The notes under the pieces: generated by a model
What the model saw: only the letters and a program-made list of their open reading frames with translations
Database searches by the model: none
Told to the model about the DNA's origin: nothing
Position numbers and translations under genes: made by a program
NCBI RefSeq assembly: GCF_964204645.1
Contig: NC_134034.1
Span: 3,070,072-3,134,071 of the forward strand
Length of the DNA: 64,000 nucleotides
Source: Tubulanus polymorphus
Lineage: Eukaryota > Nemertea > Palaeonemertea > Tubulaniformes > Tubulanidae
Reading direction: 5' to 3'
Shown: piece after piece, positions 50,580-63,464 of the stretch
Layout: the number at the start of each line of letters is the position of its first letter
Position numbering within the stretch: position 1 is the stretch's first letter

Positions 50580-51330
50580 GTTCCTCGCTTGCCGACCGAA
50601 GTTATGTGGTATTCACCTCACTCGCCAGAGGTAGCAGCAACATAGACAAAGTTCGGTAGATTCCTCACTCGCCAGCGAAGGAAGTTACATATTCCTCACT
50701 TGCCAGTGGTAGGTCTCTGCTAGCTAAAAAATTTGAGGTTTCTTCAGACACTCGCCAGTGGAACAAACTACATAGTTGAGGTTCCTCACTTGCGAGTGGA
50801 CAACCTCACTCCCGAAAGGTAGTCGCGTACATAGTTTGCGGAATATTAGGCGGTGGCTACATAGTTCACAAGATCCTCGCTAACCGGTGATAGCTACACT
50901 GAGGGTAGTACGATACGAGGTCCCACACATGCCAAGGTTTGACAATCACAAGTGGTAGCTATGCCAAGGTTCCACACACTCGCCAGTGATAGCTACAGCA
51001 GGGTTTGACACTTGCCAGTGGTAGCTACGCCAAGGTTCCACACACTCGCCAGTGATAGCTACAGCACGGTTCGACACTTGCCAGTGGTAGCTACCCCAAG
51101 GTTCCACACACTCGCCAGTGGTAGCTATGATCTGCTCCACACACTCGCCAGTGGTAGCTACAATATGCTCCACACACTCGCCAGTGGTAGCTACAATATG
51201 CTCCACACACTCGCCAGTGATAGCTACAGCATGATTCGACACTCGCCAGTGGTAGCTACGCCAAGGTTCCACACACTCGCCAGTGGTAGCTACGACATGC
51301 TCCACACACTCGCCAGTGGTAGCTACTACG
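50580..51330. repeat. Minisatellite CACTCGCCAGTGGTAGCTAC, abutting the MIOS stop codon
   Basis: Units of about 36 bp, CACACACTCGCCAGTGGTAG then CTACNNCAAGGTTC, uniform from about 50940 and diverged before that. The array runs into the TAG of MIOS (51328-51326): the stop and repeat units share AGCTAC. Open frames on both strands here are artefacts. Confidence 0.9.
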
Positions 51331-54300
51331 TGTTTCTAGGTGATACAGACTGTTCTTCGATCTCCAGTTTACTGAGTATATCCAACGACATACACTTACA
51401 AACGCAACCGGTCACCGGGCATTCCATGTGCTCCCTGCAAATAAAAACAATACAGAATCAATACTCCAAACTGGATAATTTCTAGTAGGAGATGGACTGG
51501 GGCAACGTAAAATGTCTAATATCTGGTGTTTATAGTTTATTTTCAATTAGAAATGTCTCAGTTGAAACACTGAACACATGTGAAGTATGGATGATCAGTT
51601 TTTGAAAGTGTGCTGATAAAATCTCTAATGTCTGTTGTTTGTAGTTCATTTTCAATTAAAAATGTAAGGTGAAGCACTGAACACATGCGAAGTGTGGACA
51701 ATTAGTTTTTGAAAGTGTGCTGATATTGTCAAATACCTGGTGCTTGTAGTTCATTTTCAATTAGAAATATCTCGGGTGAAGTACTGAATACTGATGCTAG
51801 TATGGCTAACAGTTTAAAAGCGTCTGCCCGAGCTGCGGATTGATAGGTGCGTGGTACGGAGTCGGGCTTTACGAACTTACTTGAACCATTCGGTAATATG
51901 ATTAGCGTGACCGCCGTGACGACAACCTTGACACCACGTGAACCAACTCGAAAACTCCGACATCTTCAAACCGTCTTTGTCGGCGTCTTTTTGTTTATCC
52001 AACGTGAAACCGGACGGCGTTCCCATGTTGATCAGACACAGCGCGCATCTCGGCAGCGGCTTACGACATCCCGGACAGCTCGTCACCTAGAAATACCGGT
52101 TATAGAAATGCCGCGTGTGGCGCTCAGTGGGTTTAGGCGAACAAAAAAAATTTTGAAACTTTCCTTGAATGTTTCATACATTTCTTAAATTATCGAACAT
52201 CTTTTTAACCCTTACAATGCGTCTACACCGTAGTGCGGTGTATGAATCGGTGATGTATGTACTTCGCTAGTACACTACATCGCATTTGTCGGTGTAATGA
52301 TTAACTAGTCCTTATCTCTAGTGAAAGATGGCAGCACTCGTCGAACACGACAAAATATTGGTACCCGACAATATGCCGCACTGCGGTGTAGAAGCACTGA
52401 AGCAGTGCACCCATTAAAATCTTATCATATTCTCAAATTATCTCCAGCTTTTGGGTATCGACAATCAGCACTCATAACGAGTTAAGCGAGTGTCCATCTT
52501 TGACATCCATCTAACCCCTGTAATCGTACAGGTTTATATACGTACTTTCGATTTGTTCGGCGATCCACCGCTGAACACGTGGTAATGCCGCGTACGAGCC
52601 GCGTTCATCGAACTGTACGATATCGATTTGCCGCAGAAATTACAACTGACGAATACTTGTTGCAGCGGTCGATTCAGCGTGTCGAACTGCTGTCTGTGAA
52701 CATCGAACTCAGCTCTACAACGACACAATAATAATATACAATGTTCATGTATCTGAATGTTCAAAACGTATCTTTGAATGCTAATTCTCCTTGGATCCTA
52801 AAAGTCTTCCAAATATATGTATTTCATACACGCGGTTTAGTCTTATCCTATGTAATCCACACATTACGTATCAGTTGCACAGTCAGTCCGGGCGAAAATC
52901 CAAATTTGGTCTCTAATAATCAATCATAAGAGATAAATATGATACCGAGTCCATTTATATATTGATACGAACCTTTGATGCCACAATCTCCACTGGTCTA
53001 ACAAATCTCTATAACTGAAAATAAATGAGAAAAAATCTGTAGATAATCGCGGGAGAAGTTGGTGAGATAAACTTATGTAGTGACGACATACACAGGGTGA
53101 CGGTCGACCAGGGACTGATACAGTTAGCTGCACTGGAATGCACGGGGACTGACTGATGGTCAGACATGGTCGGGCAGGGATTGACAGGGTTGGACAGTGA
53201 CTGGTTGATGGTGAGACAGGGTCCGGCAGGGACTGACAGGGTAGGACAGGGTCAGAGAGTAACGTACCTTTCGATCCACATAAGAACTCGCGGGTCGCGC
53301 GATATATCGCTGGGGAATGCTTGTATCGCGGCGAGCGACGCCGTCTGCACGTCGCCGGTCAAATCGACGTAACGCTGTAATAACTGTAAACCTTCGCTCG
53401 TTAAACCCGTCAATAAAACGCCCTCTAAATTTCCTTCGTCGATCATTTTATTCGTCAGTTTATCGACGTAGTCGTTCAACAGCGCGTCCGGTAGGAATAT
53501 ACACGCGAACGCGACGCGATCCTGAATCGCCATTCCGGTCTCCTTCTACAAATACATCGATATAGCACGTTGGTGTTCAGAGTCGTAATTCTTAGCCGTT
53601 TTTAGACCAGCTACAAACCCTATCAGGGTTCGTAGTTGTGAGACTATCATGAAGATTAGCACTTTCCGAGGAAGTGAACGAAACCCTCCCGAAAATTTTC
53701 AAAGTGCCCTTCAAAAATTCAGTGTCCCAAAAATTTTTGTCAAGATTTTTCGAAATTTGGATACAATTTTGATGTTTTTCTTTTATATGAAAAGTAATCC
53801 CGTCTAAAATGATTAATGCGGGTACCCGGGCACTGCATATAAAGATATCCTTTTTTTCAATGGAAAAGTGCCTTTTTCACGGTGAAATAGTGCCCTCCTT
53901 TTCTTGATATAGAACCACCCCTCCAAAAAGCTTGGCACAGACCAGATACTAGCTCAAAGAAACATTTTCCGACTTTCTTTCTATTATTTGTCATAATTTT
54001 TGCGGGATCTCACTGTTTGTCACAACGCACAGTCACATACATACTATAGTGTCTTTTATAAGTGTCTTATTGGTGAGGATATAGAGAAAATGCTATACAA
54101 ACCAGCACGTCTTTGTAATTGTCGGATTCGTTGGTGAGAAACGCGAACATCGCGCGTATGTACGGACTCATCAACTGCGTCGTCATCGTGCCGCACATCT
54201 CCCTCCACAGCGCGTCTTTATCGTCCGTGTATCCCGACAACGCCATCGCGACGATGCTCAAATTGATACTGCCGTCTGTCGGAAAGAGAATTCAGAATCT

Positions 54301-57300
54301 TTAACCTTTTCAGTGCGTCTACACCGCAGTGCGGTGTATAAATCGGTGATGGATTTTTCTAGTTCACCGCACTGCGGTGTATTGAGGTTATTAGTAATTA
54401 GTTTTTATCTCTATTGAAAGATGGCAGCACCTGTCAAACATAGTGAAATATTAGTAACTAACGATGCACTGCACCGCGGTGTAGACGCACTATAGTGGTA
54501 TTTGCGTTATTCAACACACTAGGGTGGAATTTTAAAAATTTTCAATTTATCTCCAGCACTATAGGGTATTAATTAGTCAGCACTGAAAGGGTTAATGAAT
54601 GGGTAGTACGAGCTACGTCACCAGATGGCGACATTAACGGTACGTTTCATATTCGTTCGATTTTCTACTTTGAATTGGATATTTTTCGCTAACAAATCCA
54701 AACGTTTTCACACGAGCCTTGAAAAAGATTTCAATGATTCGCTTTTTCGATTTTTTATCGAAACAAAGAAGAAATCGAAGCCCACGGCGAAGCTGCTAGC
54801 GACACCTGGTGGATGCTCAAAAGCCGCGGTCGTATCGACAAATGATATCATCATTACTAGGGGTGCGGGGACACCACGACCGCTTGGAAAGTGGTTTAAA
54901 ATGCTCGACAGTCTGACAATTTCAACGTTCAACGCCCCCTGGTGAACATATACTGAAACCGAAGACCATGAAACCCACCGCAATCATAGAACGTGTCATG
55001 AGCTATGATTCTGCAATTAATTGTGGTAACAAAATATGGCTAGGTTCCACCTTGATAATACGAACACACTAAGATATTCAGCTATCCAACGCCCCCTGGT
55101 GACAATACGTATGCAAAAAACCAATGACCCTGTATACGAAAGCGAACTTAATAGCCGGCAGGGACCGGAGCCCCGAGTGGGCTGAAATGTTGTACCTTTC
55201 TTATTGTGAGTCGATCCTTTCTTTAAAACGTCGATGGCCATGCGCAGTTTGAGATTGAACAGCGCTATAGCCGCTGCCCGCTCGTACTGTTTATCCGCTT
55301 CCAATCTGCAAAATAAACCAATCAAAATAATAACTGTTTTCTGCGATACGCGGAATACAACCTCGATTCGCGGCTGACCGTGCTGTTACTACGTCGCATG
55401 AGTGACGGGCATCCCGAGGATTTTTCGAAGGGGAGTCGAATTTTTCTTTACGAAAAACCAACATTTTATAACACAAGAATAATACAGTGGAACCTCGTTA
55501 TAACGAACTCAAATACAACGATTCATCGGATATAACAAATATAGAATTTCGTCCCAAGTGAAACAATTTCACTAATTTCATACCGGATATAACGAACTAT
55601 CGTTTATAACGAACATATTTCTAGTCCCATGAAGTTTGCTGTAACGAGGTCCCACTTTATAGTCCCCATAATATGAACATTATACTAGTTTTTTAGACGT
55701 TAAAGCTATCAAGGGCGACCATTTTTATTTGACATGCTTTTCCCCATTACCTGACGTGTATGTTATTTTCCCCGAATCAATCCGCTTAGAATTTTACGCG
55801 CGATCTAGCAAATCTCGACAAATTCTCCTGACTTTTCCCTTCTTTTTTTCTTACAGCGGTGTCAGAACGTCGCGTAAAGCAAAGTCGAAGAGTCGCATTA
55901 ACCCTTTCAGTGCGTCTACACCGCAGTGCGGTGTACGAATCAGTGATGGATTTTGCTAGTACACCGCACTGCCGTGTACAGATTTAATTAGTAATTACTT
56001 ATTATCTCTCTTGAAAGATGGCAGCACCTGTCAAACACAGTGAAATATTAGTAACTAACAATACACCGCACTGCAGTGTAGACGCACTATAGTGCTATTC
56101 CCATTATTCAACACACTAGGGTGGAATTTTTCAGAATTTTCAAATTATCTCCAGCACTATAGGGTATTAATTAGTCAGCTCTGAAAGGGTTAAGGCATCG
56201 GACTTTTCATTAGGTCTTTATTTATTTCTTTGAATGCGGGCAGTCACGCGTACCTTTCGATAAAACACCGTAGACTGTACTCTTTATCGAACTCCCAGCC
56301 GCACAGCTGCATGGACTTCGCGCGGGCGTCGCTGCGGTACGTGTTCACCGTCGAACTGTAGCCCTCGAGCTGACGGTCGGCGACCTCGTCCGTTTTACAA
56401 GACACGTAGCTATCGTCGCCGCGTAGGAAACTGTTCACTCCGATGACTCGTTTCACGCCGCCTGCTCCTGAAACGCATAGTTAATCCTTTCCACGTCAGT
56501 GCCTATAATCCCGGACGGAATTACTTACGGTTATTATGTTACAGGGGTGCTCCAGTTTTCCATGAAATGGATTAATTCCTAAATCTATTTCAAGATGTAA
56601 CTGAACTAATGGAGAAATTAAGTTAAAACCTTTCGTGAACATGGACACAAATATGAGCTAAAGGTATTAGGCTTATACAGCTGACGCTGCTGAGGTCTTG
56701 AAATTTGTGCAAGTGAGATAGGGATATCTGAGTTAGATTTAGAGTTAGAACAGTTGACTCCGTTCAAGTCAGATCTTTTGACTTGAGAGTGATATCTGAA
56801 TTGGACGATACAGAAGACTCTGTTCAAGTCTGATCTTTTGACTTGAGAGTGATATCTGAATTGGACGATACAGAAGACTCCTCTCAATTCAGATTTCCTT
56901 ACTCAAGAGCGATATCCGAGTTAGATGACACGATAGATTCCATTCAAGTCAGACCTAAAGACTTGAGTGATATCTGAGTTGGATGCTGCAGTAGACTCCG
57001 CTCGAGTCGGATCTTTTGACCGGAGTTGGATAGGGTGTAAGAGGTCAAAGCGTAGATATCTTACCCTTCAGAAGTTTCCCTTCATCGAATAGACTTCCGA
57101 CTAAATCCAACCAATGCCACAGACTCTGTATCTGAGGGTTATTATCGGTTATGTAGGCGTTTTCCCAAATGTGATTCATCTGAAATATCAAAACACGAAA
57201 CCAGTTAACTAGAAATGGCCACCAGTCAGCCATTTTTAAGAATTTCTATCAGTTAATATAACCAATCGCAACTCAGAATAAACCTAAAATCGTTTTTTCT

Positions 57301-59501
57301 TACAAATATGTCCCGTGGACACTGCGGTTTTTTGTCTCTAGATACATACCTTTAACCCGTAGCCGGCGTTCGCGCGTTTTTTCATAACGACCGAAATGTC
57401 TTCTTCGATGCCGGATTTTTTCACGCGTTCGCACTGGATCAGACGCTTGCCGCACGACCACAGTAACGTACGCGACGGGGACCACGTCTGCGGCGCGAGA
57501 GAGAGAAAGAAAACGTTTTTTAAAAAAATTTTGCAATATCTTTTCAACCAACATTCGAGCAACTGGCCCCAGGTAAATAGGTTTGTGTCATGTTGTACCT
57601 TGTACTAGTCTGATTACTCCAAGGTTGTACTGACACACCACCAGATTGTGCGACTAAGTAGTCGTTGTAATATCAAACTCGGTGAAAATTTTGCGACTAG
57701 TTTTTGTCAGTTTATGCTAAGAATTGGTTCCCCCAATTGACCTGTACATAGATTCTCAAATCAACCAGCGTTTAGCCAGAAATAAAAGAATTTTTAGGGA
57801 TGAATTACATTCTATTTTTTGGTTGTACTGGAATCGCTGAACTTTGCGAAAACAATTCCAAATTTAGACACATTCAGAAACTTTTCTACGTCAAAAACCC
57901 ACAATTTCCAATTCCATCATTAAAGATGGTTTTTAAAGTCTAGATCCGCCTGTAGTATTGTAAATAGTAGATATATTTGTATGTATTGGAAATAAAACCT
58001 ATGTTTTAACCCTTTCAGTGCTGGCTAATTAATACCCTATAGTGCTGAAGATAATTTGAAAATTCTGAAAAATCCCACCCTAGTGTGTTGAATAACAGGA
58101 ATAGCACTATAGTGCGTCTACACCACGGTGCAGTGTATCGTTAGTTACTAATATTTCACTATGTTTGACAGATGCTGCCATCTTTCAAGAGAGATAATTA
58201 GTAATTACTAATTAAATCAATACACCACAGTGCGGTGTACTAGCAAAATCCATCACTGATTTGTACACCACACTGCGGTGTAGATGCACTAAAGGGTTAA
58301 ATACATGTGTATGTCTTTACTTTTACCCATTCGTAAATATCTATGAACAAAATTATCTTTACCCTCCACATACCATAGAAATGGTAGGAGAGTAATAAGA
58401 TTATCTTAACTTAGGCCTATCTTTATATTGAATCTAGGTTAGTTTCCTAGGTTCGTATAAAAATCTTATCGGGATTTTTCAAACGTTCAAACTCACCACG
58501 CTGATTCGTTCGAACACCGATACGTCGCGTATTACTCCACCAGGTGTCACCGTTAACATGCGATTCTCGTGCGTCGGGTGCCACGCGAACGACGACACTA
58601 CCTGCTGTCCGTACGCTGAAATGACGAACCCTCAGATTAACCCACACTGATCATCCCTTCTGTTTCATAGTGTGATAGGGTGGCTCCGCTGTATGTTAAT
58701 ACTGTATTGTGGCGCCCTCTGTTTTTGTAATTTTGTGGACACACTTCCGTTTTGGAAAGAAACCGGAATGGAAAGGTAGCTTTTCGTAAAATAAAGCGAT
58801 ATCATCATATACTTTATTCGGTATTCATTGTTTAATTTGGGTGCTGTTACTCGTCAATTGAGGACACCCATAATCCACCCCTCGTCGTTTTGATATAGCT
58901 TCCCGCAGCTTGTCCCGGCCCATTGGTGCGGACACTGTGGTAGGTAGCAGGAGCGAAGAACCCAGGACCGCTTGGAGGATATACGTGACCTGTCACCCGA
59001 GGAGTGTTGGCGACTTGTAGAGCCTGAGCCTGACGTTCGGTGTTACGCGGTCAACGTCGGCTCATCATACAGGTGACGCCGTCGGCTCTGTGACAATAGA
59101 AATAGTGCTTATTCGGTGGTCTATCAGGGTTTCCAGTGGTAATAATAATATAACTTTATTTTCCCTCGAATTACAACACGATTATATACATACAAAGTTA
59201 TTTAAAAGAATACAAGGTATGTTATGTTAATCAATCAATCAATCAATAACTCAGTGTCTGTAACATTTATCATTTTTCAACATTATGGTTTCTGTCATCT
59301 ATCACTTTATTATGCGTGCGTGCGTATGTGAGTGTGTGAGGGAGTGTGAGTGTGGTTCTTTGCATGTTGGGGGACTTGTACGTTTGACATAAGTCTTAAC
59401 TGGCTTCTTCAAGTCTCCCCTGCTTAATATTAAAATATTTCATTTAACTTCATTTTTATAATGTATAATGATACATTGTAATTTTTAGTGGAAATAAATA
59501 T

Positions 59502-59532
<31 letters not shown>

Positions 59533-62500
59533 GTAAGTGTCGTCATGGGCGCATAGACTAGTGTTAAGCTCTAGTCTATACGTCCATGGTGATATTCATG
59601 TTGTAATAAAAGGGCAGGGTCTTGGAGAAGCAACATAATGCTTATGGTAAGGCCAGGGTAAAAAGAAGTACTAAGAAGGACTTTTTCGGCAATTTTGGAC
59701 TCAAAAGGAAGGACTTTCGGAAGATCTTTCAAATAAAACCATGGCCAATAAGGAAGAATTTTGACAATGGCTTCACCGGAAAACTAGTCATGTAGACCAG
59801 TCATACATTCCAGGGTAATTCCAATTATTAACATAATTTTCCTGTATATCCAATCTTACTGATCATATCATATCATATCATATCATCATCTTCATTATCA
59901 TTTACATCTACACCTGCCCAGAATGGAACAGGGTAACCTCACTATCTACCCCAAGGCCCCAGATATTCAACTTACGATGGACCATTCTTTCAATCACCGC
60001 AGGCTCCAATTCATCCGATCCTGCAAAAAAACAATAAAATCAACGAATTACATCTTATGAAAATGACTACTAATCCCGAAACCTCTTCTTCCCTCCACTC
60101 TCCTCATCCCTCCATTGAAATCTCTTACATTCCCTTCTCTCGCTCTTGTTCTCTCCCTTCTCTATCCCACTCCCTCTTCACTCCCTTAACCTCTTCGCTA
60201 CCATAGGTAATGTAACGCCCCTCACCAGAACATTTTCCCATATTCATATTTATTTTCAATTAAGTTCAGTATTTGAGGCACTGATTCGCCATCTATGAGT
60301 AAATAGTGTAACTAAATTGAAGCAGACGATTATTTAGTACGTCTATACACCAGCGGCATAGTGACTCACCACACTAGCAATTGTAGTATGTTAATCTATT
60401 TGCGACGTAAATATACGTCGCGCATGGTAGCGCGAGTCTCCCACTCACTCTCCTCTCTGGCCTCCCTCCCCTCTCTCCTCTATTCATTTTACGTACCTAA
60501 TCCTGAATGTTGAACGTCGAACAACTTGACGACGGAGCTATCCTTAGTTAGACACGCGAGCAGACCGAACCTCGCCGTACACCACGACAGTTTAACCACG
60601 TTCCGCGGCTCTTGAAACGTTAAAACCTGAAATACGTCTGCTGTAAGGAAATGTATGTAAAACGTCACCTACGAATTATCAATCAAATATTTGCCGGCAT
60701 TTGACTTTAAAGAACCATTCAAATAAACAACAGTTACTCGCGATTATTCTCTTATTGCTCTCATCAGGTGGCGCTGTACATATCTCATTATCTCTCAATA
60801 GGCACTAAACCCATCTCATTGTCTCATACTAGGTCGCCCTAAACATAAATCACTGTCTCTCAATAGGTGGCCCTAAAAACATCTCATTGTCTCTCGCTAG
60901 GTAGCCTAAACAAACCTCATTGTCTCAATAGGTGGCGCTTAACACATCTCATTGTCTCATACTAGGTTGCCCTAAACATACCTCATTGTCTCTCAAAAGG
61001 TGGCTCTTAACACATCTCATTTTCTACACTAGGTGGCGCTGTATACATCTCATTGCCTCTCACTACGCGGCACTGAATTACTATTATTTCTCTCACTAGA
61101 TGGCGTTGCATCTTCTTGTCTTTATCGCTGTATATGTCAATCTTATTCTAAGCGGCGATGAATGCAACTGTATTTCCACATCGGCAGGCGGCGTCGTAGA
61201 CGTCTCAATTTCTGCCACTAGACGGCGCTACGTTATAAAGGATACGGGTTTATCGAACGATCGGACGTCCCAGACTAGAATTTGACCCTCGTGACACGAG
61301 GCTAAACGGTGTTCGCAATGAGGGTCGACGCTGACGCAATAAACAGCTTTATTCACGGTCATATTCTGCGGCCGGCTTATATCTGAATGAAAACATCATC
61401 AAATTATTCTCATTATCTTCAATCCCCTGTCTGCGTGTGTACCCCGAAATGCGGTGTATTATCTACCAATCCTAAATTGTGCCTACCCCGCGGTGCGATA
61501 ATGTATATGGGTTATGATTAATTACTTGAAATCCCTCTAACCCTTTAGTGCATCTACACCGCTGTGCGGTATATAAATCAGTGATGGAATTTGCTAATAC
61601 GCCGCATCGCAGTGTTTCGGTGTCATTTGTATCTAGTTTTTATCTCTCCTTAAAGATTACAGCAACTGGCGAACATCGAGACGTAAATTAAATAATGATA
61701 CACCGCACTGTTGGGTAGAGGCAATATAGCGGTACGCCTTTTATTTACCATACTACAGGGTAGACACAGTACAGAACCTAGTGCTATGCCCGTCATACAT
61801 CGCATTACAGTGCAAAAATATTCTTTTTTAATTTCAAATTTTCTCCGACACATTAGGCTAAGGTATGTATATATGTGACAGCACTAAAAGGGTTAAATCA
61901 TTAATCTATTCACCAAACAGCTGCATATTCATGGTTCTAAAAACGAACCTCGAATATATGACATAACGCATATTAGTTCGTAAATATTTCCATTACCTCG
62001 TAAATCGAATATTTTCAGATATTTGTTCATTCCGGCGACCAGCGTTTTCGGTTCGTGTTGAAACCAACAGAGGGAGTAAGTAGACTCGGCCGGACCTGCG
62101 GGAGAAGAAGTTTCGAGAATTAATCACCACGTAAGCTGGTGACATCTGTTGACAAAATACGGAACTAATTCAGGTATCAATCAGCAGGACCCAGTACCAG
62201 TCATGACTTCGAATGGTCTTAAATCTCAAGACTGGTCTAAAGTTGTATAACAGACAATCTAACAGTTAAATTGGCTATAGAACTAAGATTGTCTTAGACT
62301 AGTCTTTAGTTTAGGCCACGACTGGCCGCACGCATATATCCCCGCGGGTGGACATTTTAAAAAATTTTCACATTGTCTCCAGCGCTTTCGAGTTTCAAGT
62401 AATCAGCATTGACAAGGTTTCAAACGCAGAGGGAGGGTTAAATCGATACCTAGTTCGATGAAAGACCGCGTAATCGACGAGTCGTCCAAATGTCGTCTGT

Positions 62501-63464
62501 CGGGCGTCATCATGTGACGCGACGCCGGCGACGAGTTCACGTCCCAGATTATAATCGAATTATCGGCTTTATGTTTCTCTAAAACTTCCGCCAACTGAAA
62601 AAACCGAGAAAAAATGACGTCCGAAATTTTGGTATGAAAATCTGCTTTGGGACCATTCATTTATTACGTAAGCATAAAATTTGACTTTTTCAATCCCCCG
62701 TCCCCCTCTGTACGCAAAATCGGCCATTTTTTTATAGGCCTATACAATAAGCATTACAGTACGCAATTGCACTGACCCCTCCCCTCTCCCCTAATGCGTA
62801 CGTAATAAATAAATGATCCCTTTTTACACGAAATCACGCAATCGGAGCATACATTTCGAACTTACCAAGTTAGTGTCGATAGGATTCCAGGATAGGGCGT
62901 GGCACGGGCGCTGGTGCCTGGGCACTGAAATCAAAAACAAAATTTCTAAAAACCGGGCTCACAGTGGTAAGGCCAATGCTAAAGTATACACTTTTCTTAT
63001 CATAAATGTAAGTAATCCTTATGTATGTTTGTAAGGCAACACTTTAGACGGCAGCCCTGGTCCTAATCCACAACATAAATCATCGAAGCCCAAAATATTT
63101 AGGCATTAATATTGGCACAAATGCGTAATTGTCCAAGAAACTCATTTCGGATACTGAAAGTCAAAAGTTAAAGAGTACTTTGTAAGCACTTTTGCATAAC
63201 AATTTTTGTGTAAGTGATCAAGCACTTTTTAGGGGCCTTAATGAATCTTTTAAAAGTTAACACTTTTAAAGCACTTTTCGAATTTTTGCGAAAGAGGGAA
63301 TTTGGTACCTAGGGTCAAATCAACTCATAGGGTTAGTGAACTTGATCCCATCTATGTAAAAGACAAGAAGCTGTTCGAACGCAAAGAGGTCTCTCTCTCT
63401 GTACTTACCGAATTCTTTTCCGATCAAATCGTCCGGGTCGGAATTTCCGGTTCCTTTTCCGAAA
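51326..63464 (-). CDS. MIOS: MIOS, GATOR2 subunit (5' end outside the window), 780 aa seen
   Basis: Exons (minus): 63464-63409, 62924-62866, 62594-62450, 62095-61997, 61382-61246, 60626-60497, 60020-59976, 58615-58497, 57487-57350, 57179-57065, 56467-56254, 55305-55196, 54275-54103, 53545-53268, 53014-52973, 52714-52546, 52086-51881, 51434-51326, all in phase. MIOS is a scaffold of GATOR2, which opposes GATOR1 to let amino acids activate TORC1 at the lysosome. Seen: DLIGKEF and [12 protein letters not shown] (N-terminal WD propeller), [50 protein letters not shown], then the alpha-solenoid with [20 protein letters not shown] and [16 protein letters not shown], then zinc-binding [42 protein letters not shown] and [10 protein letters not shown]. 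About 85-90 N-terminal residues are missing beyond 64000. The human protein is 875 aa. Confidence 0.94.
51500..51790. repeat. Tandem array, about 115-bp unit, last MIOS intron
   Basis: Three units with TAGTTCATTTTCAATTAGAA, ACTGAACACATG(T/C)GAAGT and CAGTTTTTGAAAGTGTGCTG. Confidence 0.8.
52205..52485. mobile_element. TTAA-flanked MITE, degenerate copy
   Basis: TTAACCCTTACAATGCGTC ... GCACTCATAACGAGTTAA with the family's GATGGCAGCACTCGTC and ACACCGTAGTGCGGTGT blocks. MIOS intron. Confidence 0.75.
53100..53260. repeat. GACAGGGT-rich imperfect repeat
   Basis: Short GGGACTGACAGGGTTGGACA-type units in the MIOS intron between exons 53268 and 53014; low complexity. Confidence 0.5.
54301..54595. 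mobile_element. TTAA-flanked MITE, full copy
   Basis: TTAACCTTTTCAGTGCGTC ... CACTGAAAGGGTTAA, 295 bp; MIOS intron. Confidence 0.9.
55485..55657. mobile_element. Pogo/Tigger-like MITE (intact-looking copy)
   Basis: CAGTGGAACCTCGTTATAAC at the left, GTAACGAGGTCCCACT at the right, with the shared body. Possible TA dinucleotide flanks. It lies in a MIOS intron. Confidence 0.75.
55898..56193. mobile_element. TTAA-flanked MITE, full copy
   Basis: TTAACCCTTTCAGTGCGTC ... GCTCTGAAAGGGTTAA, 296 bp; MIOS intron, in the same intron as the intact pogo-like MITE. Confidence 0.9.
56700..57020. repeat. Tandem array, about 64-bp unit, MIOS intron
   Basis: Five units: GAGTGATATCTGAATTGGAC, GATACAGAAGACTCTGTTCA, AGTCTGATCTTTTGACTT. 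The two central units are nearly identical. Confidence 0.9.
58006..58300. mobile_element. TTAA-flanked MITE, full copy, reverse orientation
   Basis: TTAACCCTTTCAGTGCTGG ... GATGCACTAAAGGGTTAA, 295 bp; it runs opposite to the copies at 54301 and 55898. MIOS intron. Confidence 0.9.
58620..59970. other. Long MIOS intron, largely unrecognised
   Basis: 1.36 kb intron. It holds an ATT microsatellite (59505-59530), a GTGTGAGG-rich patch (59325-59360), and an inverted pair GACTAGTGTTAAGCTCTAGTC near 59555. A GTGGAAATAAATATATTATC then (ATT)n at 59488-59530 looks like a retroelement tail. No exon was found. Confidence 0.5.
60765..61090. repeat. Tandem array CTCTCAATAGGTGGCGCT, MIOS intron
   Basis: About eight units of 36-38 bp: CATCTCATTGTCTCTCACTA then GGTGGCGCTAAACA. 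Confidence 0.85.
61536..61896. mobile_element. TTAA-type MITE, lengthened and degenerate
   Basis: CTAACCCTTTAGTGCATCTA ... GCACTAAAAGGGTTAA, about 360 bp, with an extra CTACAGGGTAGACACAGTAC insertion. MIOS intron. Confidence 0.7.
62640..62816. mobile_element. Palindromic MITE, GGGACCATTCATTTATTACG ends
   Basis: GGGACCATTCATTTATTACG and CGTAATAAATAAATGATCCC are the inverted ends; both arms lead to TAAGCATAAAATTTGAC and CCCC-rich inner blocks. A partial relative sits at 48165-48285 in RPA3 intron 2. Confidence 0.8.

Noticed and set aside
50580-51330. Regular repeats with spacers that could suggest a CRISPR array
   Set aside because: Head-to-tail units without unique spacers of constant length, in a eukaryotic intergenic region; it is a minisatellite.
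50946-51485. Open frames of 119 and 157 aa on opposite strands
   Set aside because: Both are translations of the 36-bp minisatellite between RPA3 and MIOS.
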